Source: Eleftheria terrae
GTDB lineage: Bacteria; Pseudomonadota; Gammaproteobacteria; Burkholderiales; Burkholderiaceae_C
Reading direction: 5' to 3'
Assembly (NCBI RefSeq): GCF_030419005.1
Contig: NZ_CP106951.1
Coordinates: 1,364,001 to 1,428,000 of the forward strand
DNA: 64,000 nt
This document shows positions 55,337-64,000 of this stretch, piece by piece (the stretch's first letter is position 1; the number at the start of each line of letters is the position of its first letter). The position numbers were made by a program, and so were the translations under genes. The notes below the pieces were generated by a model. It worked only from the letters and a program-made list of their open reading frames with translations. It was not told where the DNA came from and did no database searches.

Positions 55337-56107
55337 TTACTTCACCAGCTGGTTGAGGCGTTCGGCGTCGAAGTGCTCGGTGGTGTGGGCCTCGCCGGGC
55401 ACGCATTCGCGCGCGCTGCCGCCCCGCGACAGCTTCTCGATGGCCTGCCACAGCAGCGCGATCTGGTGTTCCTGGCTGGAGGCGTTGTCCACCAGGCCCT
55501 TGATCGCCTGCGACACCGGGTCGTCGCTCTGCGTCACGCCGTAGGCCGAGAAGCCCATGCGGGCGGCCGCCTGTTCGCGGGCGGCATCGGCTTCCTTGTT
55601 CAGGATGCGGGCCGGGTTGCCCACCGCGGTGGAGCCGGGCGGCACTTCCTTGACCACGACTGCGTTCGAGCCGATGCGGGCACCGTCGCCCACCGTGAAG
55701 CCGCCCAGCACCTGCGCATTGGCGCCGACGATCACGCCGCGACCCAGCGTAGGGTGGCGCTTGGTGCCCTTGTAGAGCGAGGTGCCGCCCAGCGTCACAC
55801 CTTGGTAGATGGTGCAGCCGTCGCCGATCTCGGCGGTCTCGCCGATCACGACGCCCATGCCGTGGTCGATGAAGACCCGCCGTCCGATGCGCGCGCCCGG
55901 ATGGATCTCGATGCCGGTCAGGAAGCGGCCGCAGTGCGAGATGAAGCGCGCCAGCCAGTAGAGCCGCCGCTGCCAGCACCAATGCGCCTTGCGATGCAGC
56001 ACCAGCGCATGCAGCCCCGGGTAACAGGTCAGCACCTCCCACGACGAGCGCGCGGCGGGGTCGCGCTCAAGGATGCAGGCGATGTCTTCTCTGAGGTGCT
56101 GGAACAT
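55337..56107 (-). CDS. cysE: Serine O-acetyltransferase
   Basis: 256 residues from ATG 56107. A short helical N-terminus is followed by the left-handed beta-helix of hexapeptide repeats ([20 protein letters not shown] and onward, residues 90-185), with the catalytic His in IDHGMG and [10 protein letters not shown]. It makes O-acetylserine for cysteine synthesis. The C-terminal 70 residues are less conserved. ATG 56179 gives 24 extra residues that do not look like the family. Confidence 0.94.
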   Translation of the reverse strand: MFQHLREDIACILERDPAARSSWEVLTCYPGLHALVLHRKAHWCWQRRLYWLARFISHCGRFLTGIEIHPGARIGRRVFIDHGMGVVIGETAEIGDGCTIYQGVTLGGTSLYKGTKRHPTLGRGVIVGANAQVLGGFTVGDGARIGSNAVVVKEVPPGSTAVGNPARILNKEADAAREQAAARMGFSAYGVTQSDDPVSQAIKGLVDNASSQEHQIALLWQAIEKLSRGGSARECVPGEAHTTEHFDAERLNQLVK

Positions 56108-56323
56108 GGCAGAAGCCGGTGGTTGCGGAACAGGGGACCGTTGCACGGCCGAAATCGATGAGCAGGACGAAACATCCACAGCGCCAGACGCTCCGCGATC
56201 AAGGAAGGTTGAAGCGCGGTGAAGCGTTGGCCCTGTGGATCCGGAATCGTTGCAGTTTAGCGGCGCGCCGCAGGCCGTGCGCTGGGCGGGGCCTTGCGAT
56301 CTGGCAGCCCTTGAGGAATCGCC

Positions 56324-57055
56324 TCACTTCGCGGAGCCGCCCCGCTTCTGCACCGCCCTCGCGATCCCTCGCAGGATGTGCACCTCCTCCTGCGTCAACT
56401 GCGCACGGTTGAGCAATTGGTTCAGCCGCGGCATCAGCTTGCGCGGCGCCGCAGGATCGAGGAAGCCGATGTCGGCCAGCGTGTCTTCCCAATGTCGCAG
56501 GGCGCCCTGCACCGCCGGCACGTCGGCCAGCCGGACGTCGGCCGTGCGCGGCGCGACCTCGAAGCCACCCAGCGCCTGCCGCCAGTCATAGGCTACCAAT
56601 TGCACCGCCTGCGCCAGATTGAGCGAGCCATAGGCCGGATGGGTCGGGATACTGAGCACGGCGTGGCAGCGGTAGACATCCTCGTTGCTCATGCCATAGC
56701 GCTCCGAGCCGAACACCAGGCCGACGCGGTGCGGCGAGCCGGCCAGCGCCTGGAACAGCGCCCGGGGCGCCTGGGTGGGCGGGCCGAAGTCGCGCGGCGT
56801 CATCGCGGTGGCGCAGGCAAAGCTGACGCCGTCGAGCGCCTGTTCCAAGGTCTCGACCACCCGCGCGCGGGCCAGGATGTCGGCAGCGCCGCTGGCCATG
56901 GCGATCGTCTCCTCCTGCACCAGCACATCGGCGAAGCGGGGTGCCACCAGCACCAGGTCGCTGAAGCCCATCACCTTCATCGCGCGGGCGACGGACCCGA
57001 CATTGCCGGGGTGGCTGGTCTGGACCAGGACAAAACGGGTCGGATCAGTGCTCAT
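56324..57055 (-). CDS. trmJ: tRNA (cytidine/uridine-2'-O-)-methyltransferase TrmJ
   Basis: 243 residues, SPOUT fold. LVQTSHPGNVGSVARAMKVMG at the start, LVFGSERYGMSNEDV and SIPTHPAYGSLNLAQAV near residue 140 are the SAM-binding knot motifs. It methylates position 32 of tRNAs. The C-terminal 80 residues form the TrmJ tail. Gene order suhB-trmJ-cysE is common in Burkholderiales. Confidence 0.94.
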   Translation of the reverse strand: MSTDPTRFVLVQTSHPGNVGSVARAMKVMGFSDLVLVAPRFADVLVQEETIAMASGAADILARARVVETLEQALDGVSFACATAMTPRDFGPPTQAPRALFQALAGSPHRVGLVFGSERYGMSNEDVYRCHAVLSIPTHPAYGSLNLAQAVQLVAYDWRQALGGFEVAPRTADVRLADVPAVQGALRHWEDTLADIGFLDPAAPRKLMPRLNQLLNRAQLTQEEVHILRGIARAVQKRGGSAK

Positions 57056-57202
57056 GCTGGGGACGGGTCAGTGCCTCGGGAGGCGCATGGCGCACGACAG
57101 CATCCGCGCCACGGCAGAAGGCATCGCTGGCGGGTGGCAGCGGCCGCTCGGCAAGCGTCCCGGATGTCGCGCGCGCAGCCGCTGCCATCGGAGGGTGCGC
57201 GT

Positions 57203-58264
57203 TCAACGCGGGGCGCCGGTGCGCCACAGCTCGAACCAGAGCTCGGGCCGCAGGCCGGCGCAACGGTCCATGTAGCTGAAGCGGGTCATCACGAAGTCGC
57301 GGCCGTCGAACTGCCATTCGGCCGACTCGCCGCAGTCGGCCACCCCACGGCCCTTGGCGAAGTGCTGCAGCACCCCGGTGCCGGGGTCGTAGCTGACATT
57401 GGTCAGGTGATCGTAGCGGCTGCCCAGTGGCGACTTCAGCACCAAGCGCTGGGCGGCATGCGGGGCCGCACGCTGCACACGGAACAGCAGGCTGCTGGTC
57501 TGGTAGGCGCCCGCCCAGCAGGCCAGGCTCACCAGCGCTTCACGCGCATCGAGCGCGTCGGCCTCGTCAACCATGCCTGGCGAGCCGGGCGCCTCGCAGT
57601 CCACCTCTTTCAGCAAGCCGGCCTGCGATCGCCGGACCGCGGCGATCAGGGCCCGGCCTTGGCGCTCGTCCAGGCCAGGTGGCACCGGCGACGCGGCAGG
57701 GGCGGGGGGCACCGGCGCCGCGGCGGGTACGCTGCTCGCCGGCTTGCTGCCACGGCGCAGCAACGCGGCAGCGGTGCCCAGGCGGCCCTGCTTCTCGTCG
57801 ATGAGCAGCAGCGCGGCGCTCAGGCCAGACAACGAGGCGGCGCCCCGTGCATCGCCGCTGCCATACGACAGCAACTGCCCGTTGCGGACGCGGGCCAGGA
57901 AATCGGCCGCTGCAGCCGGGCTCCGGGAGGCGATCTCGAAGGGCTGCTCGCCCTGGCCGTCGCTGCTGACCTGCCAGCCGGCCGCATCCAGCCCCAGCGG
58001 CCGGCCGTCGAGCTGCAGATCAGTCACCGAGAAGCGCTCGTCGCCTTCAAGCCGCACCGTCAGCCGGCCGGCGGGGCCGGCCGGCTGCTGGATGCGCAGG
58101 GTCAGGCGCTGCGGCTCGGCCGCCGCGGCCAGCGCCTCGCAATCACCGACGTTGTCGCAGCCCACCAGCCAGTCGCCGAAACCCTTGTAGACCGGCGCCG
58201 CCAGGGTGGCGGCCGCAGCCCAGGAACTGCCCAGCAGGCAACACATCACGGCGAGGAGTTTCAT
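57203..58264 (-). CDS. DUF1176 exported protein
   Basis: 353 residues from ATG 58264. A signal peptide (MKLLAVMCCLLGSSWAAA) leads into YKGFGDWLVGCDNVGDCEAL, the start signature of DUF1176. A Pro/Ala-rich linker (around residues 180-200) divides the protein. The C-terminus has RFSYMDRCAGLRPELWFELWRTG. There are several Cys pairs, which fits a periplasmic protein with disulfides. The function is unknown. It is divergent from suhB. Confidence 0.85.
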   Translation of the reverse strand: MKLLAVMCCLLGSSWAAAATLAAPVYKGFGDWLVGCDNVGDCEALAAAAEPQRLTLRIQQPAGPAGRLTVRLEGDERFSVTDLQLDGRPLGLDAAGWQVSSDGQGEQPFEIASRSPAAAADFLARVRNGQLLSYGSGDARGAASLSGLSAALLLIDEKQGRLGTAAALLRRGSKPASSVPAAAPVPPAPAASPVPPGLDERQGRALIAAVRRSQAGLLKEVDCEAPGSPGMVDEADALDAREALVSLACWAGAYQTSSLLFRVQRAAPHAAQRLVLKSPLGSRYDHLTNVSYDPGTGVLQHFAKGRGVADCGESAEWQFDGRDFVMTRFSYMDRCAGLRPELWFELWRTGAPR

Positions 58265-58394
58265 CACAAGGCAAGGATTCAGATCAGAAGGATAGAATCG
58301 CTATTATCTTTGCAGGGCCGGCGACTGCCGCCCCTGCCTGCTCTTTCTTCCCGCCAGCCCTTCCTCCCTGCCTGCCCTGACTTAGGTATTGCCC

Positions 58395-59375
58395 ATGTCC
58401 CAAGCCGCCCTCCATCCGATGCTCAACACGGCCATCAAGGCCGCCCGCGCCGCTGGCGCCATCATCAGCCGGGCGTCGATGGACCTGGACCTGCTGCGCA
58501 TCAGTACCAAGTCCTCGCCCAACGACTTCGTCACCGAGGTCGACCAGGCGGCCGAGCAGGTCATCATCGAAACGCTGCTGACGGCCTACCCCGGCCACGG
58601 CATCCTGGCCGAGGAATCGGGCCGCGCCCACGGCGCGAAGGACAGCGACTACGTCTGGATCATCGATCCGCTCGACGGCACCACCAACTTCATCCACGGT
58701 TTCCCGGTCTACGCCGTGTCCATCGGCCTGGCCTATCGCGGCCAGGTGCAGCAGGCGGTGGTCTACGACCCGGCCCGCAACGACCTGTTCTATGCCTCCA
58801 AGGGCCGTGGCGCCTACCTCAATGACAAGCGGATCCGCGTCTCCAAGCGCACCCGGATGGGCGATGCGCTGATCGGCACCGGCTTTCCCTTCCGCAAGGG
58901 CGACAACTTCCAGCGCTACCTGAAGATGTTCGAGCTGATGTCGCAGTCCTGCGCCGGGCTGCGCCGCCCGGGCGCAGCCGCGCTGGACCTGTGCTACGTG
59001 GCGGCCGGCTACTACGACGGCTTCTTCGAGACCGGCCTGAACCCTTGGGACGTGGCGGCCGGCTCGCTGATGATCACCGAGGCTGGCGGCCTGATCGGCA
59101 ATTTCACGGGCGAGTCCGACTTCCTCTACCAGCGCGAGGTGGTGGCCGCAACGCCGCGCATCTACGGCCAGCTGGTGCAGATGCTGGCGCCCTTCAGCCG
59201 GGTGATCAAGGAAGACGGCGCTGAAGGCGGCGAAAAGGCCAAGCCCGATGCAACCAGCATCGTGGCCGGCGAGGCCGAGGCGGCCGCGCCGGCGGCACCG
59301 GCCAAGAAGAAGGGCCCGGTGCGCATCCGCAAGGCGGACCTGGCCGCGCCCAAGGACGAAGACGCACCGCTCTGA
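58395..59375 (+). CDS. suhB: Inositol monophosphatase family protein SuhB
   Basis: 326 residues from ATG 58395. The metal-binding motifs are LAEESG near residue 75 and [15 protein letters not shown] near residue 95, with [19 protein letters not shown] at about 216. E. coli SuhB has 267 residues; here a tail of about 55 residues rich in Ala, Lys, Glu and Pro follows. The enzyme hydrolyses inositol phosphate and, in E. coli, joins the rRNA antitermination complex. A GC hairpin lies 5 bp after the stop. TAGAAT (58293-58298) is a possible -10. Confidence 0.93.
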   Translation: MSQAALHPMLNTAIKAARAAGAIISRASMDLDLLRISTKSSPNDFVTEVDQAAEQVIIETLLTAYPGHGILAEESGRAHGAKDSDYVWIIDPLDGTTNFIHGFPVYAVSIGLAYRGQVQQAVVYDPARNDLFYASKGRGAYLNDKRIRVSKRTRMGDALIGTGFPFRKGDNFQRYLKMFELMSQSCAGLRRPGAAALDLCYVAAGYYDGFFETGLNPWDVAAGSLMITEAGGLIGNFTGESDFLYQREVVAATPRIYGQLVQMLAPFSRVIKEDGAEGGEKAKPDATSIVAGEAEAAAPAAPAKKKGPVRIRKADLAAPKDEDAPL

Positions 59376-59379
59376 AGCC

Positions 59380-59403
59380 GCAGGCCGGCCCTGGCCGGCC
59401 TGC
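59380..59403 (+). terminator. GC hairpin after suhB
   Basis: GCAGGCCGGCC (59380-59390) pairs with GGCCGGCCTGC (59393-59403), an 11-bp self-complementary arm with a tight loop, 5 bp after the stop. There is no T tract, so it may be a weak terminator or a 3'-end stabiliser. Confidence 0.5.
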
Positions 59404-59480
59404 TGTGCAGCGCAAGCGTGACCCGACCTGCGCCGCATCGGGCAAGTCGCGCGGCACGCCGCATGACCTGCCGTGCACCC

Positions 59481-60230
59481 TCAAGCCGGAGTTCCCGGCC
59501 GAGCGGCGCGGCGACGCCGGCCCCAATAGCCCAGCCCGGCAAGGCCACCGCCCAACAACGCCAACGTGCTGGGCTCGGGCACCGGCGCCAAGGTCGGCGC
59601 ATAGGTGCTGACCCACTCTGATCCATAGCTGCCGCCGAAGAGCGCCACCTGCATGGTGGCGCTCTCGGTGAAGTTGACGGCATTGCTGTCAATGACGAAA
59701 TAGGCGTCCTGCTTGCCCACCAAGCCGCCCGGGCCCATCTTGTCGTAGAAGTCGATGCGAATGGTGCAGCCGGGCTCCGTGCACTGTTCGCCTTGTCCCG
59801 GCGAGTAGTAATTCCGGATCTCCGCGTCCATCGCGGCCTGGCGCTCCCACCCCTCTTGGGCTGGCACCTCCAGGTTGTAGGCCTTGAGCTTCAGCTGGTC
59901 GACGCGGCTGTAGGTGTAGAAGTCGGAGAGGTTGAAGAAAGTCACCGGAACGCTGGCCGATTCCACACTGAGGTGGTAGTGGAAGTCCACCGTTCCATCG
60001 ATGCTGCGCACCACGCTGGAGGTGACGGTGCCGAGAGCCGCCCCCTGCGGGCCGTCGAGCGAATAGGCGAAGGTCTTTTCCGCAATGACGGAACCCGCCA
60101 GCCATGGCGACTGCTGCAAGGTCGTGGAGGAAAAGCGGGTGGCGGCGGGAAACGGGATCGCCTGGGCGGCCGGGGCCAGAAGGGCGCATGCCGCGGCCAG
60201 GCAGGACGCCGAAAACAGGTTGAGGCGCAC
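59481..60230 (-). CDS. PEP-CTERM sorting domain protein
   Basis: 249 residues from GTG 60230, with AGGAG at 60236-60240. A signal peptide (about residues 1-25, ending AAQA) is followed by a Ser/Thr-rich beta-type domain of unknown function. The C-terminus VPEPSTLALLGGGLAGLGYWGRRRR is the PEP-CTERM tripartite signal for exosortase. The exosortase gene is not in the window. The AGGAG lies in a 5-bp stem with CTCCT (60250-60254), a possible translation-control hairpin. The extended frame upstream to 60707 is antisense to the next gene. Confidence 0.85.
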   Translation of the reverse strand: MRLNLFSASCLAAACALLAPAAQAIPFPAATRFSSTTLQQSPWLAGSVIAEKTFAYSLDGPQGAALGTVTSSVVRSIDGTVDFHYHLSVESASVPVTFFNLSDFYTYSRVDQLKLKAYNLEVPAQEGWERQAAMDAEIRNYYSPGQGEQCTEPGCTIRIDFYDKMGPGGLVGKQDAYFVIDSNAVNFTESATMQVALFGGSYGSEWVSTYAPTLAPVPEPSTLALLGGGLAGLGYWGRRRRAARPGTPA

Positions 60231-60471
60231 AGAAACTCCTGAGTGTTTTAGGAGCCTGCAGCTTAGCGAGCCGGACATGGCAGCGCATTCACCCGCAGCA
60301 AGGACAAAGCAGCGGCAATGTATCTTCGGTAAGTTGGCGCAAACCACTGGCCGACCGCGAGCTTGGCGGCTGTGCACGCGGGCCCGGCTCGGTGCGGAGC
60401 GGGCGCCGTGACTGCCTGGCGCTGCTCGTGCCATAGTGGGATCGTGAAGCACTGCGTGATCGTTCCCACCG

Positions 60472-60888
60472 ATGATGAACAAGCAGGTTCTCTTTTCGTA
60501 TGGCGGCCCTGATGGCGCTGCCCGGTTCTGGGCGGTCCTGTGGCTCCTCGGGAGCGCAGCCGTTTCCTGGGTCCGGTTCAAGGCCCCGGTCGCGTCTGGC
60601 GTGCTGGCGAGCACGGCGGTGCTGGCCGTCGCCGGCCTGAGTTGCGCCATCACCGTGACGCCCCGGTCGGTCGAGATCCACCGGTCGCTGTGGCGCCTCA
60701 GGTACAAGACCTATCGAGCCGAGCGCATCGACCATGTGGGCTACGACGGGGAGTACGGCACGGAGGCAGGGGCGCTCTGGATGGTGGTCGTCCTGCAAGG
60801 CAAGGAGGTGTACTTCGCCTCACGGCGAACCATGCGTGAGGTACACGACCGCCTCGCGGCGGTCATCGAGTCTCAGCGGGTCGGTTGA
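60472..60888 (+). CDS. Small membrane protein, hypothetical
   Basis: 138 residues. Two membrane helices (FWAVLWLLGSAAVSWVRF and VLASTAVLAVAGLSCAI, residues 18-60) precede a soluble basic domain with ITVTPRSVEIHRSLWRLRYK, which resembles a PH-like or YcxB fold. I do not recognise the family. ATG 60475 (MNKQ) is an alternative start. Confidence 0.65.
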   Translation: MMNKQVLFSYGGPDGAARFWAVLWLLGSAAVSWVRFKAPVASGVLASTAVLAVAGLSCAITVTPRSVEIHRSLWRLRYKTYRAERIDHVGYDGEYGTEAGALWMVVVLQGKEVYFASRRTMREVHDRLAAVIESQRVG

Positions 60889-61227
60889 AGACACCAAGGC
60901 GCGCCGCGCGCCGGGCTCGGCAGCCGCAATCCGTCTGTCGGACTTTTGCAGCGGTATGTCCGGGTTCCTGCCGACTTCACCCCCTCCCACCGAGGGCCAC
61001 AAGCGCCTTCGATGGTAAGGTGTTGGCCCTGCGTCGGCAGCCCGGCCGCACCGGCGCCGACAATCGCCGGCGTCGCTTTTCAATCAGGGCGCGGCGTGCG
61101 CCGCGTAGGATTTCGGTCTCCCCGGAAAGCGCTATCTCAACTCAAGGCAAGCAGCCGCCAGCCGGCGTGGCGATCGCCGGCGGCACGCAGCCTTTCCTCA
61201 TTTTTCTTAGACGATAGACACTCAGGC
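60889..61227. other. Intergenic region before mutS
   Basis: A 339-bp gap. It contains GC-rich hairpins such as GCGCGGC/GCCGCGT near 61090 and a TAGGAT box near 61107, but no convincing promoter pair, ORF or terminator. A TTTTTCTTAG stretch (61201-61210) breaks the GC background. I see nothing else in it. Confidence 0.4.
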
Positions 61228-63837
61228 GTGAAAGACGAGTCGAATCAATCACTTGGCGGAAAGCCGGACACCACTCATACCCCGATGATGCAGCAGTACC
61301 TGCGCATCAAGGCGGACTTTCCCGAGACGCTCGTCTTCTACCGGATGGGCGACTTCTATGAGCTGTTCTTCGACGACGCCGTCAAGGCCAACCGCCTGCT
61401 CGACATCACGCTGACCACCCGCGGCCAGTCGGGTGGCCAGCCGGTGGTGATGGCCGGCGTGCCCGTGCATTCGGTGGAAGCCCATCTGTCCAAGCTCATC
61501 AAGCTCGGCGAGGCGGTGGCCATCTGCGAGCAGGTGGGCGATGTCGGTGCCAGCAAGGGGCCGGTGGAGCGCAAGGTGGTGCGGGTCGTCACCCCCGGCA
61601 CCGTCACCGACACCGAACTGCTGGCCGACAAGCGCGACACGCTGCTGCTGGCGCTGCACCACAAGGGCGCCACCTATGGGCTGGCCTGGCTGGGGCTGAG
61701 CAATGGCCAGCTGGGCATCACCGAATGCTCGGGCCGCGAACTCGGCACCTGGCTCGCCCGGCTGAACGCGGCCGAGTTGCTGGTGGCCGGCGACGAATGG
61801 CCCGAGGCCGTGCGCCAGTGCCGGGCCCCCTTGACCAAACGCCCCGCCTGGCAGTTCGATGCGGCGCTGGGGGCGCGCAAGCTTTGCGAACAGCTGCGGG
61901 TGGCCAGCCTGGGCGGATTCAACGCGCAAGACCTCACTGTGGCCCATGCCGCCGCGGCGGCGCTGCTTTCGTATGCCGAGCACACCCAGGGCCGGGCCCT
62001 GGCGCATGTGAGCACGCTCAGCGTCGAGCGCGCCAGCGAGCTCCTGGAGCTGCCTCCGGCCACCCAGCGCAACCTGGAGCTGACCCAGACGCTGCGCGGC
62101 GAAGACAGCCCCACCCTGCTGTCGGTGCTGGACACCTGCCGCACCGGCATGGGCAGCCGGGCGCTGCGCCGCTGGCTGACCTACCCGCAGCGCGACCGCG
62201 GCATTGCCGTGGGCCGCCATGAAGCCATCGGCGCCTTCATCGCCCACGGCTATGACGCGCTGCGCGACACGCTCAAGCAGATCAGCGACGTCGAGCGCAT
62301 CACCGCCCGGGTGGCGCTGCGCCAGGTGCGCCCGCGCGAGCTGTCGGGCCTGCGCGCGACGCTGGAGGTGTTGCCCCAGCTGCGCACCACGCTGCCGGCC
62401 GAGGCCACGCCGCTGCTGGCCGAGCTGCACGAGGGCCTGACGCCGCCGGCCGAGATCGGCCAGCTGTTGCGCAGCGCCATCGCGGAAGAGCCGGCGGTGT
62501 TGGTGCGCGACGGTGGGGTGATCGCCCCCGGCTTCGATGCCGAGCTGGACGAGCTGCGCGCCATCAGCCAGAACTGCGACAGCTTCCTGATCGACCTGGA
62601 AACCCGTGAACGCGGCCGCACCGGCATCGCGAACCTGCGGGTGCAGTTCAACCGCGTGCACGGCTTCTATATCGAGGTGACCCAGGGCCAGCTCGACAAG
62701 GTGCCGATGGACTACCAGCGCCGCCAGACGCTGAAGAACGCCGAGCGCTTCATCACGCCGGAACTGAAGGCCTTCGAGGACAAGGCCCTGTCGGCCCAGG
62801 AGCGGGCGCTAGCGCGCGAGAAGATGCTCTACGAGCAGCTGGTCGACCGCCTGCAGCCCCACCTGCCGGCGCTGGGTGCGCTCAGCCGCGCGCTGGCCGG
62901 CCTGGACGCCCTGGCGGCGCTTGCCGAGCGGGCTGCGACGCTCAACTGGGTGCGGCCGCAGTTCGTCAAGGAACCCTGCCTGGACATCGAGCAGGGCCGC
63001 CATCCGGTGGTGGAAGCACGGCTGCAGGAAACCGGCAACGGCCCCTTCATGCCCAACGACTGCCGGCTGGACGCCAACCGCCGGATGCTGGTCATCACCG
63101 GCCCGAACATGGGCGGCAAGTCGACCTTCATGCGCCAGGTGGCGCTGATCGCACTGCTCGCGGCCATCGGCTCCTACGTGCCAGCCGGCCGCTGCCGGCT
63201 CGGCCCGATCGACGCGATCCACACCCGCATCGGTGCCGCCGACGACCTGGCCAACGCCCAGTCCACCTTCATGCTCGAGATGACCGAGGCGGCCGCCATC
63301 ATCCATGGCGCCACCGAGCATTCGCTGGTGCTGATGGACGAGATCGGCCGCGGCACCTCGACCTTCGACGGCCTGGCCCTGGCTGGCGCCATCGCCACCC
63401 ACCTGCACGACAGGAACCGCTCCTTCACGCTGTTCGCCACCCACTACTTCGAGCTGACCGAGTTCCCGGCCAAGCACGAGCGGGCGGTCAACGTGCACGT
63501 CTCGGCGGTCGAGTCGGGCGAGGACATCGTCTTCCTGCACGAGATCCAGCCCGGGCCGGCCAGCCGCAGCTACGGCGTGCAGGTGGCTCGCCTGGCCGGC
63601 ATGCCGGCCACGCTGGTGCGCCAGGCACGCCACACGCTAGAGGCCCTGGAGGCCCAGCAGCGGGACAGCCAGGCGCAGATCGACTTGTTTGCCGCCCCTG
63701 CCGCGCCGGCCGCCGAGGAGCGCGACCCCTCGCCGGTGGAGCAGGCGCTGGCCGCCCTGCAGCCCGACGCGCTCTCGCCCCGCGAGGCCCTCGACGCGCT
63801 GTACCGCCTCAAGGATTTGCAAGGGAGACCCGCATGA
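61228..63837 (+). CDS. mutS: DNA mismatch repair protein MutS
   Basis: 869 residues if started at GTG 61228 (a start at ATG 61282 or 61285 would lose the HTPMMQQY leader that E. coli MutS shares). Mismatch-binding [11 protein letters not shown] near residue 40, Walker A GPNMGGKS at 625-632, [16 protein letters not shown] for Walker B and signature are present. It binds mispairs and recruits MutL. The start lacks a strong ribosome site. Its stop overlaps the next ATG (ATGA). Confidence 0.96.
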   Translation: MKDESNQSLGGKPDTTHTPMMQQYLRIKADFPETLVFYRMGDFYELFFDDAVKANRLLDITLTTRGQSGGQPVVMAGVPVHSVEAHLSKLIKLGEAVAICEQVGDVGASKGPVERKVVRVVTPGTVTDTELLADKRDTLLLALHHKGATYGLAWLGLSNGQLGITECSGRELGTWLARLNAAELLVAGDEWPEAVRQCRAPLTKRPAWQFDAALGARKLCEQLRVASLGGFNAQDLTVAHAAAAALLSYAEHTQGRALAHVSTLSVERASELLELPPATQRNLELTQTLRGEDSPTLLSVLDTCRTGMGSRALRRWLTYPQRDRGIAVGRHEAIGAFIAHGYDALRDTLKQISDVERITARVALRQVRPRELSGLRATLEVLPQLRTTLPAEATPLLAELHEGLTPPAEIGQLLRSAIAEEPAVLVRDGGVIAPGFDAELDELRAISQNCDSFLIDLETRERGRTGIANLRVQFNRVHGFYIEVTQGQLDKVPMDYQRRQTLKNAERFITPELKAFEDKALSAQERALAREKMLYEQLVDRLQPHLPALGALSRALAGLDALAALAERAATLNWVRPQFVKEPCLDIEQGRHPVVEARLQETGNGPFMPNDCRLDANRRMLVITGPNMGGKSTFMRQVALIALLAAIGSYVPAGRCRLGPIDAIHTRIGAADDLANAQSTFMLEMTEAAAIIHGATEHSLVLMDEIGRGTSTFDGLALAGAIATHLHDRNRSFTLFATHYFELTEFPAKHERAVNVHVSAVESGEDIVFLHEIQPGPASRSYGVQVARLAGMPATLVRQARHTLEALEAQQRDSQAQIDLFAAPAAPAAEERDPSPVEQALAALQPDALSPREALDALYRLKDLQGRPA

Positions 63838-64000
63838 CGTACTGCGTGGCCATGTGCCTCGACGATGGCCTGGTGTTCCTGTCCGACTCGCGCACCAATG
63901 CCGGGCTGGACCAGATCAGCACCTTCCGCAAGATGACCGTGTACGAGCGAGAAGGCGACCGCGTGATGGTGTTGATGGCAGCGGGCAACCTTGCCATCAC
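63834..64000 (+). CDS. Anbu-type proteasome homologue (5' part only)
   Basis: 55 codons to the window edge. [34 protein letters not shown] matches the start of Anbu, the bacterial ancestor-like beta subunit; Thr2 after Met removal would be the nucleophile and the DSRTNAG and STFRKM segments are typical. The start overlaps the mutS stop (ATGA, 63834-63837), so it is coupled to mutS. Its usual partners (ATP-grasp, transglutaminase, alpha-E proteins) are beyond the edge. Confidence 0.85.
   Translation, partial: MTYCVAMCLDDGLVFLSDSRTNAGLDQISTFRKMTVYEREGDRVMVLMAAGNLAI

Noticed and set aside
56378..58825. 815-codon plus-strand frame across trmJ and the DUF1176 gene
   Set aside because: Shadow ORF; its 3' part lies out of frame within suhB.

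Overview
The window reads as chromosome from a GC-rich betaproteobacterium of the order Burkholderiales, most like the Rubrivivax/Leptothrix/Sphaerotilus-type lineages. The support is gene content and gene order: an iscRSUA-hscBA-fdx operon, rpsU-yqeY, suhB/trmJ/cysE, mutS followed by an Anbu proteasome homologue, an intracellular PHB depolymerase, a PEP-CTERM protein and a Burkholderiales-type nitrate assimilation block. I saw no IS element, prophage, CRISPR array or rRNA. Coding density is high and nearly every base belongs to a recognisable gene. Most long ORFs on the opposite strand of these genes are GC-driven shadows.

Layout. 0-8.3 kb: a minus-strand yfaA-yfaT-yfaS-yfaQ-like operon (DUF2138, DUF1175, bacterial alpha-2-macroglobulin, DUF2300), cut by the left edge. 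8.5-9.1 kb: an orphan small gene, a terminator and tRNA-Val(CAC). 9.2-16.1 kb: the complete Fe-S assembly operon iscR-S-U-A-hscB-hscA-fdx followed by dnaQ, all minus strand; its promoter and two IscR-like boxes lie at the end of the upstream phosphatase gene. 16.2-23.9 kb: ROK regulator, uvrB, aromatic/aspartate aminotransferase, phaZ, an RnfB-like ferredoxin and nth. 23.9-26.9 kb: cobU-cobT-cobS-cobC (B12 lower-ligand assembly), tightly coupled. 27.0-30.1 kb: zapB-like/zapA, 6S RNA, an EVE-domain protein, a TauE exporter and a degenerate GGDEF protein.

30.2-42.9 kb is the most informative region, a nitrate assimilation locus. It holds an ANTAR regulator carrying two nitrate-sensor-like P-box motifs, a nitrate/nitrite transporter, a fused PP2C phosphatase/Ser-Thr kinase, nirB-nirD, nasA, a TrpD2/YbiB protein and the sirohaem methyltransferase cobA. 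Three sequences with the -24 GG / -12 GC spacing of sigma-54 promoters stand before narK, nirB and ybiB. The narK leader carries a hairpin whose hexaloop fits the ANTAR antitermination RNA motif. The simplest model is nitrogen control (sigma-54, presumably NtrC) setting initiation and nitrate sensing by the ANTAR protein setting leader read-through.

42.9-48.8 kb: LysE-type exporter, MFS protein, fatty acid hydroxylase-like protein, YhiN-like flavoprotein, rpsU, yqeY and a small phosphatase-like protein. 48.8-52.5 kb: three tandem Tat-exported TRAP substrate-binding proteins of identical length without membrane subunits. 52.6-64 kb: pmbA/yjgA, mog, cysE, trmJ, a DUF1176 protein, suhB, a PEP-CTERM protein, a small membrane protein, mutS and the start of an Anbu protease gene.
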